DNA from: an uncultured Tenacibaculum sp.
Lineage (GTDB): Bacteria; Bacteroidota; Bacteroidia; Flavobacteriales; Flavobacteriaceae
Length of the DNA: 64,000 nucleotides
Direction: 5' to 3'
NCBI GenBank assembly: GCA_947492185.1
Contig: CANLMR010000004.1
Coordinates: forward strand, 62,001-126,000
A program made the position numbers and the translations under genes. How positions within the stretch are numbered: the stretch's first letter is position 1; each line of letters begins with the position of its first letter. The notes under the pieces were generated by a model. It saw only the letters and a program-made list of their open reading frames with translations. It had not been told where the DNA came from and did not search any database. This document shows, one piece after another, positions 24,186 to 33,440 of this stretch.

Positions 24186-25057
24186 GAATTATGTTTAATG
24201 AATGAAACCACTCTACTGGTTGTGTTTTTATCACGTAGAATTTTAGTATGACCTAATCCGTTAGTAATTAAAATTGAACCATGTTTTAAATTTTGACGAA
24301 TTTTATAAGCACAACTTACAGGAACATCTCCATCAAATGAATCATGAATTACAAGAGCAGGGATATTAACTTCTTTGGCTTGTTTAGAACTAGAATAGTC
24401 ATCAATATTAACGTTAAGTTTTTTATCGAAACGTTTTTTCATTTTAACAGCAATTTTAGGTTTTAATTCTAAATTGCTAATAAAGTTCTTAATAATTGCT
24501 GAAATTGTATCTCCTGAGCCAATGCTCACAATAGACTTAATATCAAATCCCTGGGCAACAGCAGTGTATAAACTCATTCCTCCCAAAGAATGTCCAACAG
24601 CAGCATCAAAAGGTCCTAATTCAGAATTGATTTTATGGATAGTTTCTACAAATTCAGGCATAGATGAAGTTTTTCCGTCAGAATTTCCATGAGCTGGTGC
24701 ATCAAATGAAATAACCATATACCCATTTTCCAATAATTTATCAGCAATCATAAATAATTGTGTACTTCTTCCTGACCATCCATGAACCAATAATACTTTT
24801 TTACGAGAAAACCCATAAGTAAGTACTTCAACTTCACAGTTTAAACTATCTACTTTTAGTTTACTTTTTTGCGCACTTTCCCACATCATTTTTTCACGTT
24901 CAGGAGTAGGGAATTTTACAGGCGTAGAAAATAGTTTTGAAGAGAATCTAGTAGCCAAACTATTTGAGAAAAATTGAATAGTTTTAGCTATGGTTTTTAT
25001 TGGTTTAGGTATAGCAATACTAGCTGGAATTAACCTGTTTTTTGGAACTTGAATCAT
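24182..25057 (-). CDS. Alpha/beta hydrolase
   Basis: 291 residues. The oxyanion strand VLLVHGWSGR (about 85-94), the nucleophile elbow VGHSLGGM (Ser near residue 157), the acid Asp in VIHDSFDGDVP and the final His in GLGHTKIL form a full catalytic triad of a lipase/esterase-type hydrolase. No clear signal peptide, though residues 5-45 contain a moderately hydrophobic, basic helix. It is cotranscribed with msrB (4 bp overlap). The substrate is unknown. Confidence 0.85.
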   Translation of the reverse strand: MIQVPKNRLIPASIAIPKPIKTIAKTIQFFSNSLATRFSSKLFSTPVKFPTPEREKMMWESAQKSKLKVDSLNCEVEVLTYGFSRKKVLLVHGWSGRSTQLFMIADKLLENGYMVISFDAPAHGNSDGKTSSMPEFVETIHKINSELGPFDAAVGHSLGGMSLYTAVAQGFDIKSIVSIGSGDTISAIIKNFISNLELKPKIAVKMKKRFDKKLNVNIDDYSSSKQAKEVNIPALVIHDSFDGDVPVSCAYKIRQNLKHGSILITNGLGHTKILRDKNTTSRVVSFIKHNS

Positions 25058-25173
25058 AAAAGATGATAAATTTTCATTGTAAAGATAGAATTTGTATTTT
25101 TAAAAAAGTATAAAGAAAGTGACTTTTTCATAGGAAATGAGTCTTATAAATTAAAGAAACAAAACAAGACAAA

Positions 25174-26004
25174 ATGAGAAAAATTGTAGCCCTTTTATTC
25201 ATCGCCGTTTTTTTGGTAGAATGTAGTACAGTACCTATTACAGGAAGAAAACGATTAAATTTTGTTAGCGATGCACAAATATTACCAATGAGCTTCCAAC
25301 AATATAGTGGTTTCTTAAAGGAAAATAGTAGTAAAATAATAACAAATACTTCTCAAGCAAGAGAGCTTAAATCTATTGGGAAGAACATTGCAGCAGCTGT
25401 AGATAGATTCATGAGAGCAAATGGAATGCAAGCTGAAGCTAATTCATATAAATGGGAATTTAATTTAATTAATGATCCTACAATAAATGCTTGGTGTATG
25501 CCTGGAGGTAAAGTAGTGTTTTATACAGGTATTATGCCAATTTGCGATAATACAAACGGTGTTGCTGCAGTTATGGGACATGAAGTAGCACATGCTTTTG
25601 CTAAACATGGACAAGAGCGTATGTCTTCAGCTCAAATTCAACAACTAGGAGGAGTAGCTGTAGCAGTTGGAACAGGTAATAGTAAAAATGCTCAATTATG
25701 GAATATGGCTTATGGTATAGGATCTACACTAGGAATGTTAAAGTTTAGCCGAACTCATGAAACTGAAGCAGATAAATTAGGTTTAGTATTTATGATTATG
25801 GCAGGATATAGAGGAGAAGAGGCTGTTAATGTTTGGGTAAGAATGAGTCAAAATGCCCAAAAGAGTGGAAGACAGGCACCACCAGAATTTTTAAGTACTC
25901 ACCCTCACAATCAAACAAGGATTGTAGATTTAAGAAATTATTTACCAGAAGCAAAAAGGTTGGCAGCAAAGTTTAACCAACAAACTGCTCCACCAAGGAA
26001 ATAA
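25174..26004 (+). CDS. M48-family metallopeptidase, lipoprotein
   Basis: 276 residues. The lipoprotein signal MRKIVALLFIAVFLVEC gives a lipid Cys at residue 17. The zinc site is HEVAHAF (about 136-142) with the third ligand in ETEADKLG (about 199). It belongs to the BepA/LoiP-like periplasmic M48 group, which degrades or assembles envelope proteins. STHPHNQTRI near the C-terminus is a conserved M48 signature. It is divergent from the hydrolase-msrB pair and followed by its own terminator. Active site complete. Confidence 0.93.
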   Translation: MRKIVALLFIAVFLVECSTVPITGRKRLNFVSDAQILPMSFQQYSGFLKENSSKIITNTSQARELKSIGKNIAAAVDRFMRANGMQAEANSYKWEFNLINDPTINAWCMPGGKVVFYTGIMPICDNTNGVAAVMGHEVAHAFAKHGQERMSSAQIQQLGGVAVAVGTGNSKNAQLWNMAYGIGSTLGMLKFSRTHETEADKLGLVFMIMAGYRGEEAVNVWVRMSQNAQKSGRQAPPEFLSTHPHNQTRIVDLRNYLPEAKRLAAKFNQQTAPPRK

Positions 26005-26025
26005 AAATATTTTAGAAATATATGT

Positions 26026-26051
26026 AAAACCGTTCTTTTTAGAACGGTTTT
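26026..26051 (+). terminator. Terminator of the M48 peptidase gene
   Basis: 11-bp stem AAAACCGTTCT / AGAACGGTTTT with a TTTT loop and T-run, 21 bp past the stop. Confidence 0.93.
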
Positions 26052-26065
26052 TTTATTTTAGAGGT

Positions 26066-27364
26066 ATGTATAAAATAGGAGACAAAAAATTAATTAATAG
26101 TTGGGCATTTTATGACTGGGCTAACTCAGTGTATTCATTAGTAATTAGTACAGCAATTTTTCCAATATATTATGAAGAAGTTACTGGAGGTAAAATTGTT
26201 AATTTTTTAGGAATAGATTGGGAACATCCCGAAAGCTTGTATAGTTATGCTATGTCATTCTCATTTTTAATTGTAGCGTTTATGTCGCCCATTTTATCAG
26301 GAATTGCCGATTATACTGGTAGTAAAAAGAAATTTTTAAGCTTTTTTTGCACTTTTGGTAGCTTAGCCGTAATGAGCTTGTTCTTTTTTAAAGATTGTGA
26401 CACTGCTTGGATTGGAATTGTAGCTTCTATTTTAGCAAGTATAGGGTTTTGGTCTAGTATTGTTTTTTATAACGCATATCTACCAGAGGTGGCATTGCCA
26501 GAGCAACAAGATAGTGCTAGTGCGAAAGGTTTTATTTATGGTTATTTCGGATCAATTATTTTACTATTAATGTGTTTGGTTTTAATTATGAAACCTTCAC
26601 TTTTTGGAATCGAATCTTCTGGTTTTGCTTCTAGAATTTCATTTGTTTTAGTTGGAATTTGGTGGGTTGGTTTTGCGCAGTTTACATTAAGAAAATTACC
26701 TAAAAGAAAGTTTAAGAAAAAACTTGAAAGTAATTATTTATGGAAAGGGTTTCAAGAGTTAAAAAATGTATATAAAGAAATTCAACAATACGATACGCTT
26801 AAAGGTTTTTTAGTAGCATTTTTCTTGTGTAGTGTTGGTGTGCAAACCATTATTATCATGGCTGCTTTTTTTGGTTCTTCTGAATTAGAATTGGCAAGTA
26901 CTGACATGATCATAACTATTCTACTAATTCAGATTGTAGCAATTTTTGGAGCTAAATTCTTTTCTAAACTATCAGAAAGAAAAGGAAATTTTTATGCATT
27001 AAGAGTTACTATTATTGTATGGATGTTAGTCTGTTTTTGTGCCTTTATGTTGCATAAAGGAATACCGAATGTAGGTTATTATTTTTATAGCTTAGGTGGA
27101 TTGTTAGGTTTTGTTTTAGGTGCTATTCAATCATTAACACGTTCTACGTATTCTAAATTATTGCCAGAAACTGAAGATCATGCAACGTACTTTAGTTTTT
27201 ATGATGTAACTGAAAAAATAGCTATTGTTACTGGAACTTTGGTATATGGTTTATTAAATGCGATAACCAATTCAATGCAATGGAGTGTTTTATCACTTGC
27301 AATTTTCTTTTTAGCTTCACTATTAGTTTTAAATCGTCTTAAGAAAACAAAATATGTATCATAA
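26066..27364 (+). CDS. MFS transporter, Atg22/UMF1-like
   Basis: 432 residues with about 12 hydrophobic segments. It starts GDKKLINSWAFYDWANSVYSLVI, the signature of the bacterial Atg22-like branch (named after the yeast vacuolar effluxer). In bacteria these are inner-membrane permeases of unknown substrate. A GAIQSLTRSTYSKLLPETE loop near residue 350 is a typical MFS cytoplasmic motif of this branch. It follows a terminator and is likely transcribed alone. Confidence 0.88.
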   Translation: MYKIGDKKLINSWAFYDWANSVYSLVISTAIFPIYYEEVTGGKIVNFLGIDWEHPESLYSYAMSFSFLIVAFMSPILSGIADYTGSKKKFLSFFCTFGSLAVMSLFFFKDCDTAWIGIVASILASIGFWSSIVFYNAYLPEVALPEQQDSASAKGFIYGYFGSIILLLMCLVLIMKPSLFGIESSGFASRISFVLVGIWWVGFAQFTLRKLPKRKFKKKLESNYLWKGFQELKNVYKEIQQYDTLKGFLVAFFLCSVGVQTIIIMAAFFGSSELELASTDMIITILLIQIVAIFGAKFFSKLSERKGNFYALRVTIIVWMLVCFCAFMLHKGIPNVGYYFYSLGGLLGFVLGAIQSLTRSTYSKLLPETEDHATYFSFYDVTEKIAIVTGTLVYGLLNAITNSMQWSVLSLAIFFLASLLVLNRLKKTKYVS

Positions 27365-27365
27365 A

Positions 27366-27395
27366 AAAAAGAGCTTCAATTTTGAAGCTCTTTTT
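27366..27395. terminator. Bidirectional terminator between MFS gene and lipoprotein gene
   Basis: 14-bp stem AAAAAGAGCTTCAA / TTGAAGCTCTTTTT with a 2-nt loop between convergent genes. Confidence 0.93.
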
Positions 27396-27417
27396 ATTTA
27401 TATAATTGATTTATCGA

Positions 27418-27990
27418 TTATACAGGATCAACAACTGTTACATTGAAAGTAGCTTCAATATCAGTTTCTCCACCAGCATTAGTAATATCACCATTACTTA
27501 CACCAGTAGCTGATTTATTTGGCTCGTGACGTAAAGTTACTGTAATAGTTCCAGTTCCTGAAACTCCAGTTGCAACTGAGAATGTAATTCCAACTGGGTT
27601 ACCCATTGAATCAGTAGCGCCAGTATAAGTAAATGTAGGAGAAATTCCCGTAGCGGTATAAAATAATTGATGCTCATCAGCTTCTGCAGCTACTTCTGTA
27701 GTAATGTTTTCAGCAGGACTTTCAGTTTCGTTTTCTAAAAGAATAACACCATTATATGTTGTGTTTGCTAATAAATTTCCAGATACAGTAACAGTAGGAG
27801 CAGTAGGTCCATCTCCATCTAAATCTTGAGTTTTCAAAACTATAGGAGTTCCACTAGTTGGAGTTAAAGTAACTGTCATCGTTGTAATTACTTCTTCTTC
27901 GTTAGTTGGAGTTGGATTTTCATCATCAGAACAAGAAGCAAAAGTAATAGCTGATATACATGCAATAGCTAATAATTTGATTGTTTTCAT
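27418..27990 (-). CDS. Surface-type lipoprotein next to TonB receptor (paralogue 1)
   Basis: 190 residues. The lipobox ITFASC gives a lipid Cys at residue 20, followed by SDDENPTP, an acidic stretch resembling the flavobacterial surface-lipoprotein signal. The mature protein is beta-rich and very rich in Thr and Val, with TQDLDGDGPTAPTVTVSG near residue 55 and an HEPNKS segment late. It is the last gene of the cluster small protein, TonB receptor, lipoprotein, 30 bp after the receptor. By position it is likely the cell-surface partner of the receptor. A paralogue lies at 30913-31527. Databases often carry vague names for this family; I know of no proven function. Confidence 0.75.
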   Translation of the reverse strand: MKTIKLLAIACISAITFASCSDDENPTPTNEEEVITTMTVTLTPTSGTPIVLKTQDLDGDGPTAPTVTVSGNLLANTTYNGVILLENETESPAENITTEVAAEADEHQLFYTATGISPTFTYTGATDSMGNPVGITFSVATGVSGTGTITVTLRHEPNKSATGVSNGDITNAGGETDIEATFNVTVVDPV

Positions 27991-28020
27991 AATTTTATAT
28001 TTAATTTAAGTGTTTAATGG

Positions 28021-30420
28021 TTAATAATTTATTTTCAATTGTATTTTAAAATTTCTTCCTAAATCATCTGCAAAAAAGCGAAGCCTATTCAGATAATCTC
28101 TGTAGGAAGTGTTTAGTAAATTGTTTACAGAAAATTGTACTCCAATTTTAGTTTTAGACATATTAAAGTCAAAACCAGAAGAAAAATTCAAAAGATGATA
28201 ACCACTAGGTGGGGTACTTATATCTACTAATTCATTAGTACCAGTAGTAGCAACGAATGTAGTAAAATTGTTATTAGGATATTCATTTTGCCTTGCATTG
28301 AACACACTTTCAATAGAGGCAAAAAAGTTATTCCAATTGTCTTTTTTATATAGTATTGAACTTACAGATTTAAATGGTGGTATGTCGATTAAAGCCCTTG
28401 AATTATCAACATCCTTCCCTTTTAATAATGAAGATTTATTTGATATGATTAAGTTTTCATTAACATTGTAAGTTATATTTGTGTCTATACCAAAAAGATT
28501 AGCATTTACTTGCTTATAATCCCAAACAACAAAAGTACCCCTTATAGTGGTTTCTGTACCAGCAGGTTCGATATAAATAAAATCGTTGATTCTATTAAAA
28601 AAACCTTCTACTAATACATCAAACTTTGAATTGTTAAATTTATAAGTTCCGGAAAATCTATGGGATGTTTCTGGTTGGATACGCAAATTTCCTAACTCTA
28701 TCCTTGCAGCAGAATGATGTAATCCATCGCTAAATAATTCCGAAGGATTTGGAGCTCTATTGGATAAACCATAGTTAATTATAAAAGAGTTTTTTGGGTT
28801 CAATTGGTATAATAGACCAGTTGCGGTTGATATATTATGATAGTTAAATTTGGGGTTAACTAAATATTGAGTTCCAAAATCTTCAATTATGATATTACTA
28901 AAATCTTGATTGTAGTTTAACGAGTTCCATCTAGATTTTAAGTAAAACTTTTTTGCATTAATATGATTATAATCGTAGCGAACACCAGCTGACAAAAGAA
29001 AACCATTAAAACTAAATTCAGAAATTGCATAAATTCCTGCATTATATTTGTCATAGTCTGGTATTATTCTACGAACTCCTGTTTCAGGGTTAGAAAAATT
29101 ATTTTGGTATCCACCAGAAATCCCAATTTTGTAGATCTTATGAGGATCTGCATCAAATTTCATGTCTGCCGAAACCGTATGAGTTTTTAATGTAAGATCT
29201 GTGGCAGCTTTTTCACTTCTACCACCTCTTCTTATATCAAACTCTAATCTTTCGTTATTCTGAAAATCATATTGAATAGATAACTTGCCTAGCCCTTCTA
29301 GACGTTTGTACATTTTTGCTTTTACTAATTGATGTGTAACATCTTGTTTTGGATTGTTAATGGTATAACTAAAGTCATCAATTACTAAAGGAATGCCATT
29401 ATTTATAGCTCTTACTAAATCCCCAGTAGAACCTATGTGAGAAGCCCTTAAAATCCCAAGCTCATTGGATAAATAACTATAATATATGTCGAATCCTTTA
29501 TTTAAACCTTTATACCCACCGTTTAAAGAAAATCCATACGATTTAACTCCAGTATTGGTAAGATTGTAATCAGGAGATTCAAAATCACCTGCCCTTTTAA
29601 AAGAAACATTACCATTAACAAACCAACCTTTTTCTGTAGTTTTATTTAAACTTGAACTAGCTGAGAAAAGCCTACCATTATTTTGTTGCGATAGAATTGT
29701 TTTACCTTGTAAAGTATCTTTTCTAATAATTTTAGCAGGATTCATTATAATTACCCCACCTATAGCATCACCTCCAAATTCTAAAGCATTTGCTCCTTTA
29801 ATAACAGAAATGCTACCAGCAGAATTAATATCAACATTAGGAGCATGTTCAATACCCCAGTCTTGATCTTGCAAACGAACGCCATTAACAGAAGTAAGAA
29901 TTCTACTACTATGTAACCCATTAATTATTGGTTTTACAATAGTATTACCTGTATTAATTGAAGAAACGCCAGAAACTTCTTTTAAAGCATCTCCTAAATT
30001 AGCATCACTGAAATTATCTAGTGTTTTTGCTTTTATCACAGTTTCTTGTGAAGTTTTAGTTTTTTTACCCAATTGAGCTTTAACACTAACTTCATCAAGT
30101 TCTTCTATATGATGTTCTAAGTTTATCACTTTATAACTATCCTTAGTGAGTTCAAATTCGAAGACTTTTGTGTTACAAGCTAAATGAGAAACTTCAATGA
30201 TTAATTTTCCAATGCAAACATTTGATATTTTGAATTTCCCATTTATATCGGTTTCAGTGTATTTATTTTGATTTTTAATATACACTGTAGCACCAACTAT
30301 AACAGACTTGTCATGTGTGTCTTCTACTATTCCAGAAAAAGTATATGTACAATTTTGACTTATTACTAAGTTTGAAAAAAAACTAAGTAATACAATCAAT
30401 AAGAGATCCTTTGATTTCAT
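28021..30420 (-). CDS. TonB-dependent receptor, probably for metal uptake
   Basis: 799 residues: signal peptide, one carboxypeptidase-like beta-sandwich (about 25-105), plug domain (about 115-235) and a 22-strand barrel ending FKIQLKINY. The plug contains INGLHSSRILTSVNGVRLQDQ and DWGIEHAP; a similar run (G-x-S-x-x-R-V plus DQ-x-WG-x-(D/E)H) is typical of ZnuD-like zinc receptors, and the His in this segment supports metal handling. It is preceded by a His/Cys-rich small exported protein and flanked by two paralogous lipoproteins. Zinc is my first guess, copper or another metal the alternative. The barrel and plug look complete. Confidence 0.85.
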   Translation of the reverse strand: MKSKDLLLIVLLSFFSNLVISQNCTYTFSGIVEDTHDKSVIVGATVYIKNQNKYTETDINGKFKISNVCIGKLIIEVSHLACNTKVFEFELTKDSYKVINLEHHIEELDEVSVKAQLGKKTKTSQETVIKAKTLDNFSDANLGDALKEVSGVSSINTGNTIVKPIINGLHSSRILTSVNGVRLQDQDWGIEHAPNVDINSAGSISVIKGANALEFGGDAIGGVIIMNPAKIIRKDTLQGKTILSQQNNGRLFSASSSLNKTTEKGWFVNGNVSFKRAGDFESPDYNLTNTGVKSYGFSLNGGYKGLNKGFDIYYSYLSNELGILRASHIGSTGDLVRAINNGIPLVIDDFSYTINNPKQDVTHQLVKAKMYKRLEGLGKLSIQYDFQNNERLEFDIRRGGRSEKAATDLTLKTHTVSADMKFDADPHKIYKIGISGGYQNNFSNPETGVRRIIPDYDKYNAGIYAISEFSFNGFLLSAGVRYDYNHINAKKFYLKSRWNSLNYNQDFSNIIIEDFGTQYLVNPKFNYHNISTATGLLYQLNPKNSFIINYGLSNRAPNPSELFSDGLHHSAARIELGNLRIQPETSHRFSGTYKFNNSKFDVLVEGFFNRINDFIYIEPAGTETTIRGTFVVWDYKQVNANLFGIDTNITYNVNENLIISNKSSLLKGKDVDNSRALIDIPPFKSVSSILYKKDNWNNFFASIESVFNARQNEYPNNNFTTFVATTGTNELVDISTPPSGYHLLNFSSGFDFNMSKTKIGVQFSVNNLLNTSYRDYLNRLRFFADDLGRNFKIQLKINY

Positions 30421-30460
30421 TATGATTTTTAGTTTAACTAAATTATTTTGTTTTAAATAA

Positions 30461-30781
30461 TTAAGTTAAACTAGGTGGACCTCTTAAGTGAAATGAAGTA
30501 TTTTGTTCACTTTTAAATGAATAAAAAAAATGGTTAGTTGAAGTTATTTCAATAAAAGTGATTTCAGGTAATGAAGTAGCAACATCTGTAGAAAAATCAT
30601 TTAAATGAAATTTACATAATTCACATTCGACTTCATGATCATGATAATGCTGTTCATCTTTTGAATGACAAATTTCAACATCATGATGTTCTTCTGCTAT
30701 AACATGAGTTAATTGGATTACAGAAGGAGTTAGCAATAATGCTAATAAAATTAATGATATGTACTTATAGACTAATTTCAT
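30461..30781 (-). CDS. Small exported His/Cys-rich protein, putative metal binder
   Basis: 106 residues from ATG at 30781; a TTG five codons upstream is less likely. A hydrophobic N-terminus (KLVYKYISLILLALLLTPSV) is followed by an acidic, His-rich stretch (EEHHDVEICHSKDEQHYHDH) and CELC, and the protein ends with LRGPPSLT. Small exported proteins with His, CxxC and a C-terminal RGPP occur, from memory, beside Bacteroidota TonB receptors. The residues can bind zinc or copper in the periplasm. It sits 40 bp before the TonB receptor on the same strand and is probably cotranscribed. Confidence 0.65.
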   Translation of the reverse strand: MKLVYKYISLILLALLLTPSVIQLTHVIAEEHHDVEICHSKDEQHYHDHEVECELCKFHLNDFSTDVATSLPEITFIEITSTNHFFYSFKSEQNTSFHLRGPPSLT

Positions 30782-30912
30782 TATTTCAACTGCCAAATTA
30801 AGGAGTTTTTTCTATTAATCCAATCTTTAGTAGTTTTTTTAACTATTTAGTTCTTTTTTGTAAAATTAATAAATATTAGAAAGCGTTTTTCAATTTCTGC
30901 TAATAAAAAATA

Positions 30913-31527
30913 TTAAAAAATAGTAAAACAACCAACACATTCTTCTACAGGTATTTCAAAAGTAGCTTCAATTTCAACTTGTCCGCCCTCATTTACCATA
31001 CCAGCGTGAGCTAAGGTTTTATCTATTTGACTTCTTAATTTAACGGTAAAAGTTCCTGTACCAACAAATTCTGGTTTAATCAAGAATTCTGATATCAGTG
31101 GATTTTCGTTAGAGTCTAAAGATAAGTTTGTAAATTCTACTAATGATACAGGGTGACTTTGACTTGTAATTGTAGTTGGCACAAAATCTATATTAAATTG
31201 ATGACTTTCAGCTTCTGCTAAAACTTGTTCACTTATATTGATAGCTGGATCTTCATTTTCATTTAGTAAAAGTATAGAGCCTGCAGTGTGAATTGTAGAA
31301 CGTAATTTACCTACTACTGTCACAACTGGAGGATTAGGTCCATCTCCATCTAAATCTCTGTATGTTAAAGTTAAACCAGTAGGATCTCCATTGTAATTAC
31401 TAAAATTAATTATCATAGTAGTAATAACCTTTTTTTCACTTGTTGAAGTAGGGTTTTCTTCACCTGAACAAGATGTTAAAGTAATGGCAAATAAGAAATT
31501 AATAGCAAAAAATTTAATAGTATTCAT
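30913..31527 (-). CDS. Surface-type lipoprotein (paralogue 2)
   Basis: 204 residues: lipobox TLTSC (lipid Cys 20) followed by SGEENPTS, and the same TYRDLDGDGPNPPVVTVVG motif as the lipoprotein at 27418-27990. The ends (GGQVEIEATFEIPV) also match, so the two are paralogues that bracket the TonB receptor. This copy has a different tail with two Cys (VEECVGCFTIF). It lies about 130 bp upstream of the small His-rich gene on the same strand and may have its own promoter. The function is unknown but is presumably linked to metal uptake. Confidence 0.75.
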   Translation of the reverse strand: MNTIKFFAINFLFAITLTSCSGEENPTSTSEKKVITTMIINFSNYNGDPTGLTLTYRDLDGDGPNPPVVTVVGKLRSTIHTAGSILLLNENEDPAINISEQVLAEAESHQFNIDFVPTTITSQSHPVSLVEFTNLSLDSNENPLISEFLIKPEFVGTGTFTVKLRSQIDKTLAHAGMVNEGGQVEIEATFEIPVEECVGCFTIF

Positions 31528-31607
31528 AGTCTAAAATTTTACTCAAGTGTTTTTAAATATAAAGATTTATTTTCAATTGAATACTAAAAAAAGTAGGAAA
31601 TAATTTC

Positions 31608-32027
31608 TTATTTACTAATAAAAAGCGTTCCTTTTTGTTTGAATTTAGAATATCCAACTCTTGCATTAAAATCATAAGAAGAATCTTTAACTTTTGTAAT
31701 TTGAACAAAAATTGGATCTTTTTCTAAATCCGTTTTTGGATTTATAATTCTTAAGGTATAAGCAAAGTTATTTTTCCAAGTTATATATAAAGAATCTATT
31801 TGCTTTATTTCTTTTTCAATAACTGAACTATCTGTAGAAACAGTTGCCTTTTTTGTATAATATTCTATTTGTAAACTATCTTTTCTAATGATAGTGGTTT
31901 TACTATAATTGTTAATAGCAGGAATCTCAAAGTTCCCTTGTTTAAAACGCTCTGGATTTCCCGAAGTTTCTACTTTACAAGAGCTAAATGATAAAAATAA
32001 TATACAAAAAAGGAAGCCTAATCTCAT
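31608..32027 (-). CDS. Hypothetical lipoprotein downstream of purB
   Basis: 139 residues. Signal MRLGFLFCILFLSFSSC gives lipid Cys 17. The remainder is a single small domain with many Lys/Asp residues and beta-strand patterns (RKDSLQIEYYTKKATV, FNARVGYSKFKQKGTLFI). The ATG shares one base with the purB stop (TAATG), so it is translationally coupled to purB. Genes in this position downstream of purB in flavobacteria are sometimes labelled topoisomerase IV, which this sequence does not support. Function unknown. Confidence 0.7.
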   Translation of the reverse strand: MRLGFLFCILFLSFSSCKVETSGNPERFKQGNFEIPAINNYSKTTIIRKDSLQIEYYTKKATVSTDSSVIEKEIKQIDSLYITWKNNFAYTLRIINPKTDLEKDPIFVQITKVKDSSYDFNARVGYSKFKQKGTLFISK

Positions 32028-33370
32028 TAAATACCAGTATAGTTAGATGGTGTTATTTGTTTTAACTCATTTTTAATTTCTTCAGAAACTTTTAAAGTAT
32101 CAATAAAGTCAGCAATTGACTTCTGAGTTATTTTTTCATTAGTACGTGTTAAGCCTTTTAAAGCTTCATAAGGATTTGGATATGCCTCACGTCTTAATAT
32201 AGTTTGAATAGCTTCAGCAGCAACAGCCCAGTTATTTTCTAAATCTTCTTCAAATTTATCTTGATTTAAAAGAAGTTTATTTAATCCCTTTAATGTAGCT
32301 TTAAAAGAAATGATAGTATGTCCGAAAGGAACTCCAACATTTCTTAAAACAGTACTGTCTGTTAAATCTCTTTGTAATCTTGAAACGGGTAATTTAGCAG
32401 CTAAATGCTCAAAAATTGCATTGGCAATTCCTAAATTTCCTTCAGAGTTTTCAAAATCAATAGGATTTACTTTATGAGGCATTGCAGATGATCCAACTTC
32501 TCCTTTTTTTATCTTTTGTTTGAAATAATCCATTGATACATATGTCCAAATGTCTCTATCTAAATCAATCAAAATAGTATTGATACGTTTCATGGCATCA
32601 AATAAACTAGCCATATGATCGTAATGCTCTATTTGAGTTGTAGGAAAAGAGTGGTGTAAATCTAACCTTTCTTCCACAAAAGCAGTTCCGAATGATTTCC
32701 AATCGATATTAGGAAATGCAACTTTATGTGCATTATAATTTCCTGTTGCTCCACCAAATTTTGCAGCATTAGGAATATGTTGTAAGAATAATACTTGCTG
32801 ATTTATACGTTCTACGAATACAAATAATTCTTTTCCTAACCGAGTAGGAGAAGCTGGTTGCCCATGTGTACGAGCTAACATTGGAACATTTTCCCATTCT
32901 TCACATAATTCAGCTAATTTAGATGTTAATGTATCTAAAGTGGGAAAATATACTTCTTCTATTGCTTCCTTAATAGATAATGGAATTGCCGTATTATTAA
33001 TATCTTGAGAAGTTAATCCAAAGTGAATAAACTCCTTATACTGTTGTAAGTTTAACGCATCGAATTTCTCTTTAATAAAATATTCTACTGCTTTTACATC
33101 GTGATTAGTTATACTCTCAATTTCTTTAATTTTTAGTGCATCTTCAGTAGTGAATTCAGAATAGATTTTTCTTAATTCAGGAAAAAGATCAGTATCTATA
33201 CTTTGTAATTGAGGTAATGGAATTTCGCATAGTGCGATAAAGTATTCAATTTCTACTTTTACTCTGTAGCGAATTAAAGCTTCTTCTGAAAAATAATTAG
33301 TTAATTGATCTACTTTGTTTCTGTATCTACCATCAATAGGAGAGATGGCATTTAATGTTGTTAAACTCAT
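32027..33370 (-). CDS. purB: Adenylosuccinate lyase
   Basis: 447 residues, full length. It cleaves SAICAR and adenylosuccinate in purine synthesis. The signature loop GSSAMPHKVNPIDFEN (about residues 290-305) with the catalytic Ser, the LTSQDINNTA segment and ARTHGQPASPTRLGKE are all present. Cytosolic homotetramer. The downstream lipoprotein gene overlaps the stop by one base. An ordinary housekeeping gene, identification firm. Confidence 0.97.
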   Translation of the reverse strand: MSLTTLNAISPIDGRYRNKVDQLTNYFSEEALIRYRVKVEIEYFIALCEIPLPQLQSIDTDLFPELRKIYSEFTTEDALKIKEIESITNHDVKAVEYFIKEKFDALNLQQYKEFIHFGLTSQDINNTAIPLSIKEAIEEVYFPTLDTLTSKLAELCEEWENVPMLARTHGQPASPTRLGKELFVFVERINQQVLFLQHIPNAAKFGGATGNYNAHKVAFPNIDWKSFGTAFVEERLDLHHSFPTTQIEHYDHMASLFDAMKRINTILIDLDRDIWTYVSMDYFKQKIKKGEVGSSAMPHKVNPIDFENSEGNLGIANAIFEHLAAKLPVSRLQRDLTDSTVLRNVGVPFGHTIISFKATLKGLNKLLLNQDKFEEDLENNWAVAAEAIQTILRREAYPNPYEALKGLTRTNEKITQKSIADFIDTLKVSEEIKNELKQITPSNYTGI

Positions 33371-33440
33371 TTATTGTTGTTGTGTTGAAAGCGCAAAAAT
33401 AGGAAATACTTAGAGTTTATCTTACTAATTTTAAATGATT

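Noticed and set aside
24001..24234. Frame overlapping msrB and the hydrolase end
   Set aside because: It runs across two well-supported genes in another frame, and its translation has no domain.
31608..32027. Lipoprotein after purB as DNA topoisomerase IV
   Set aside because: It is a 139-residue lipoprotein with no topoisomerase motif; the name occurs in some annotations of this position but is not supported here.
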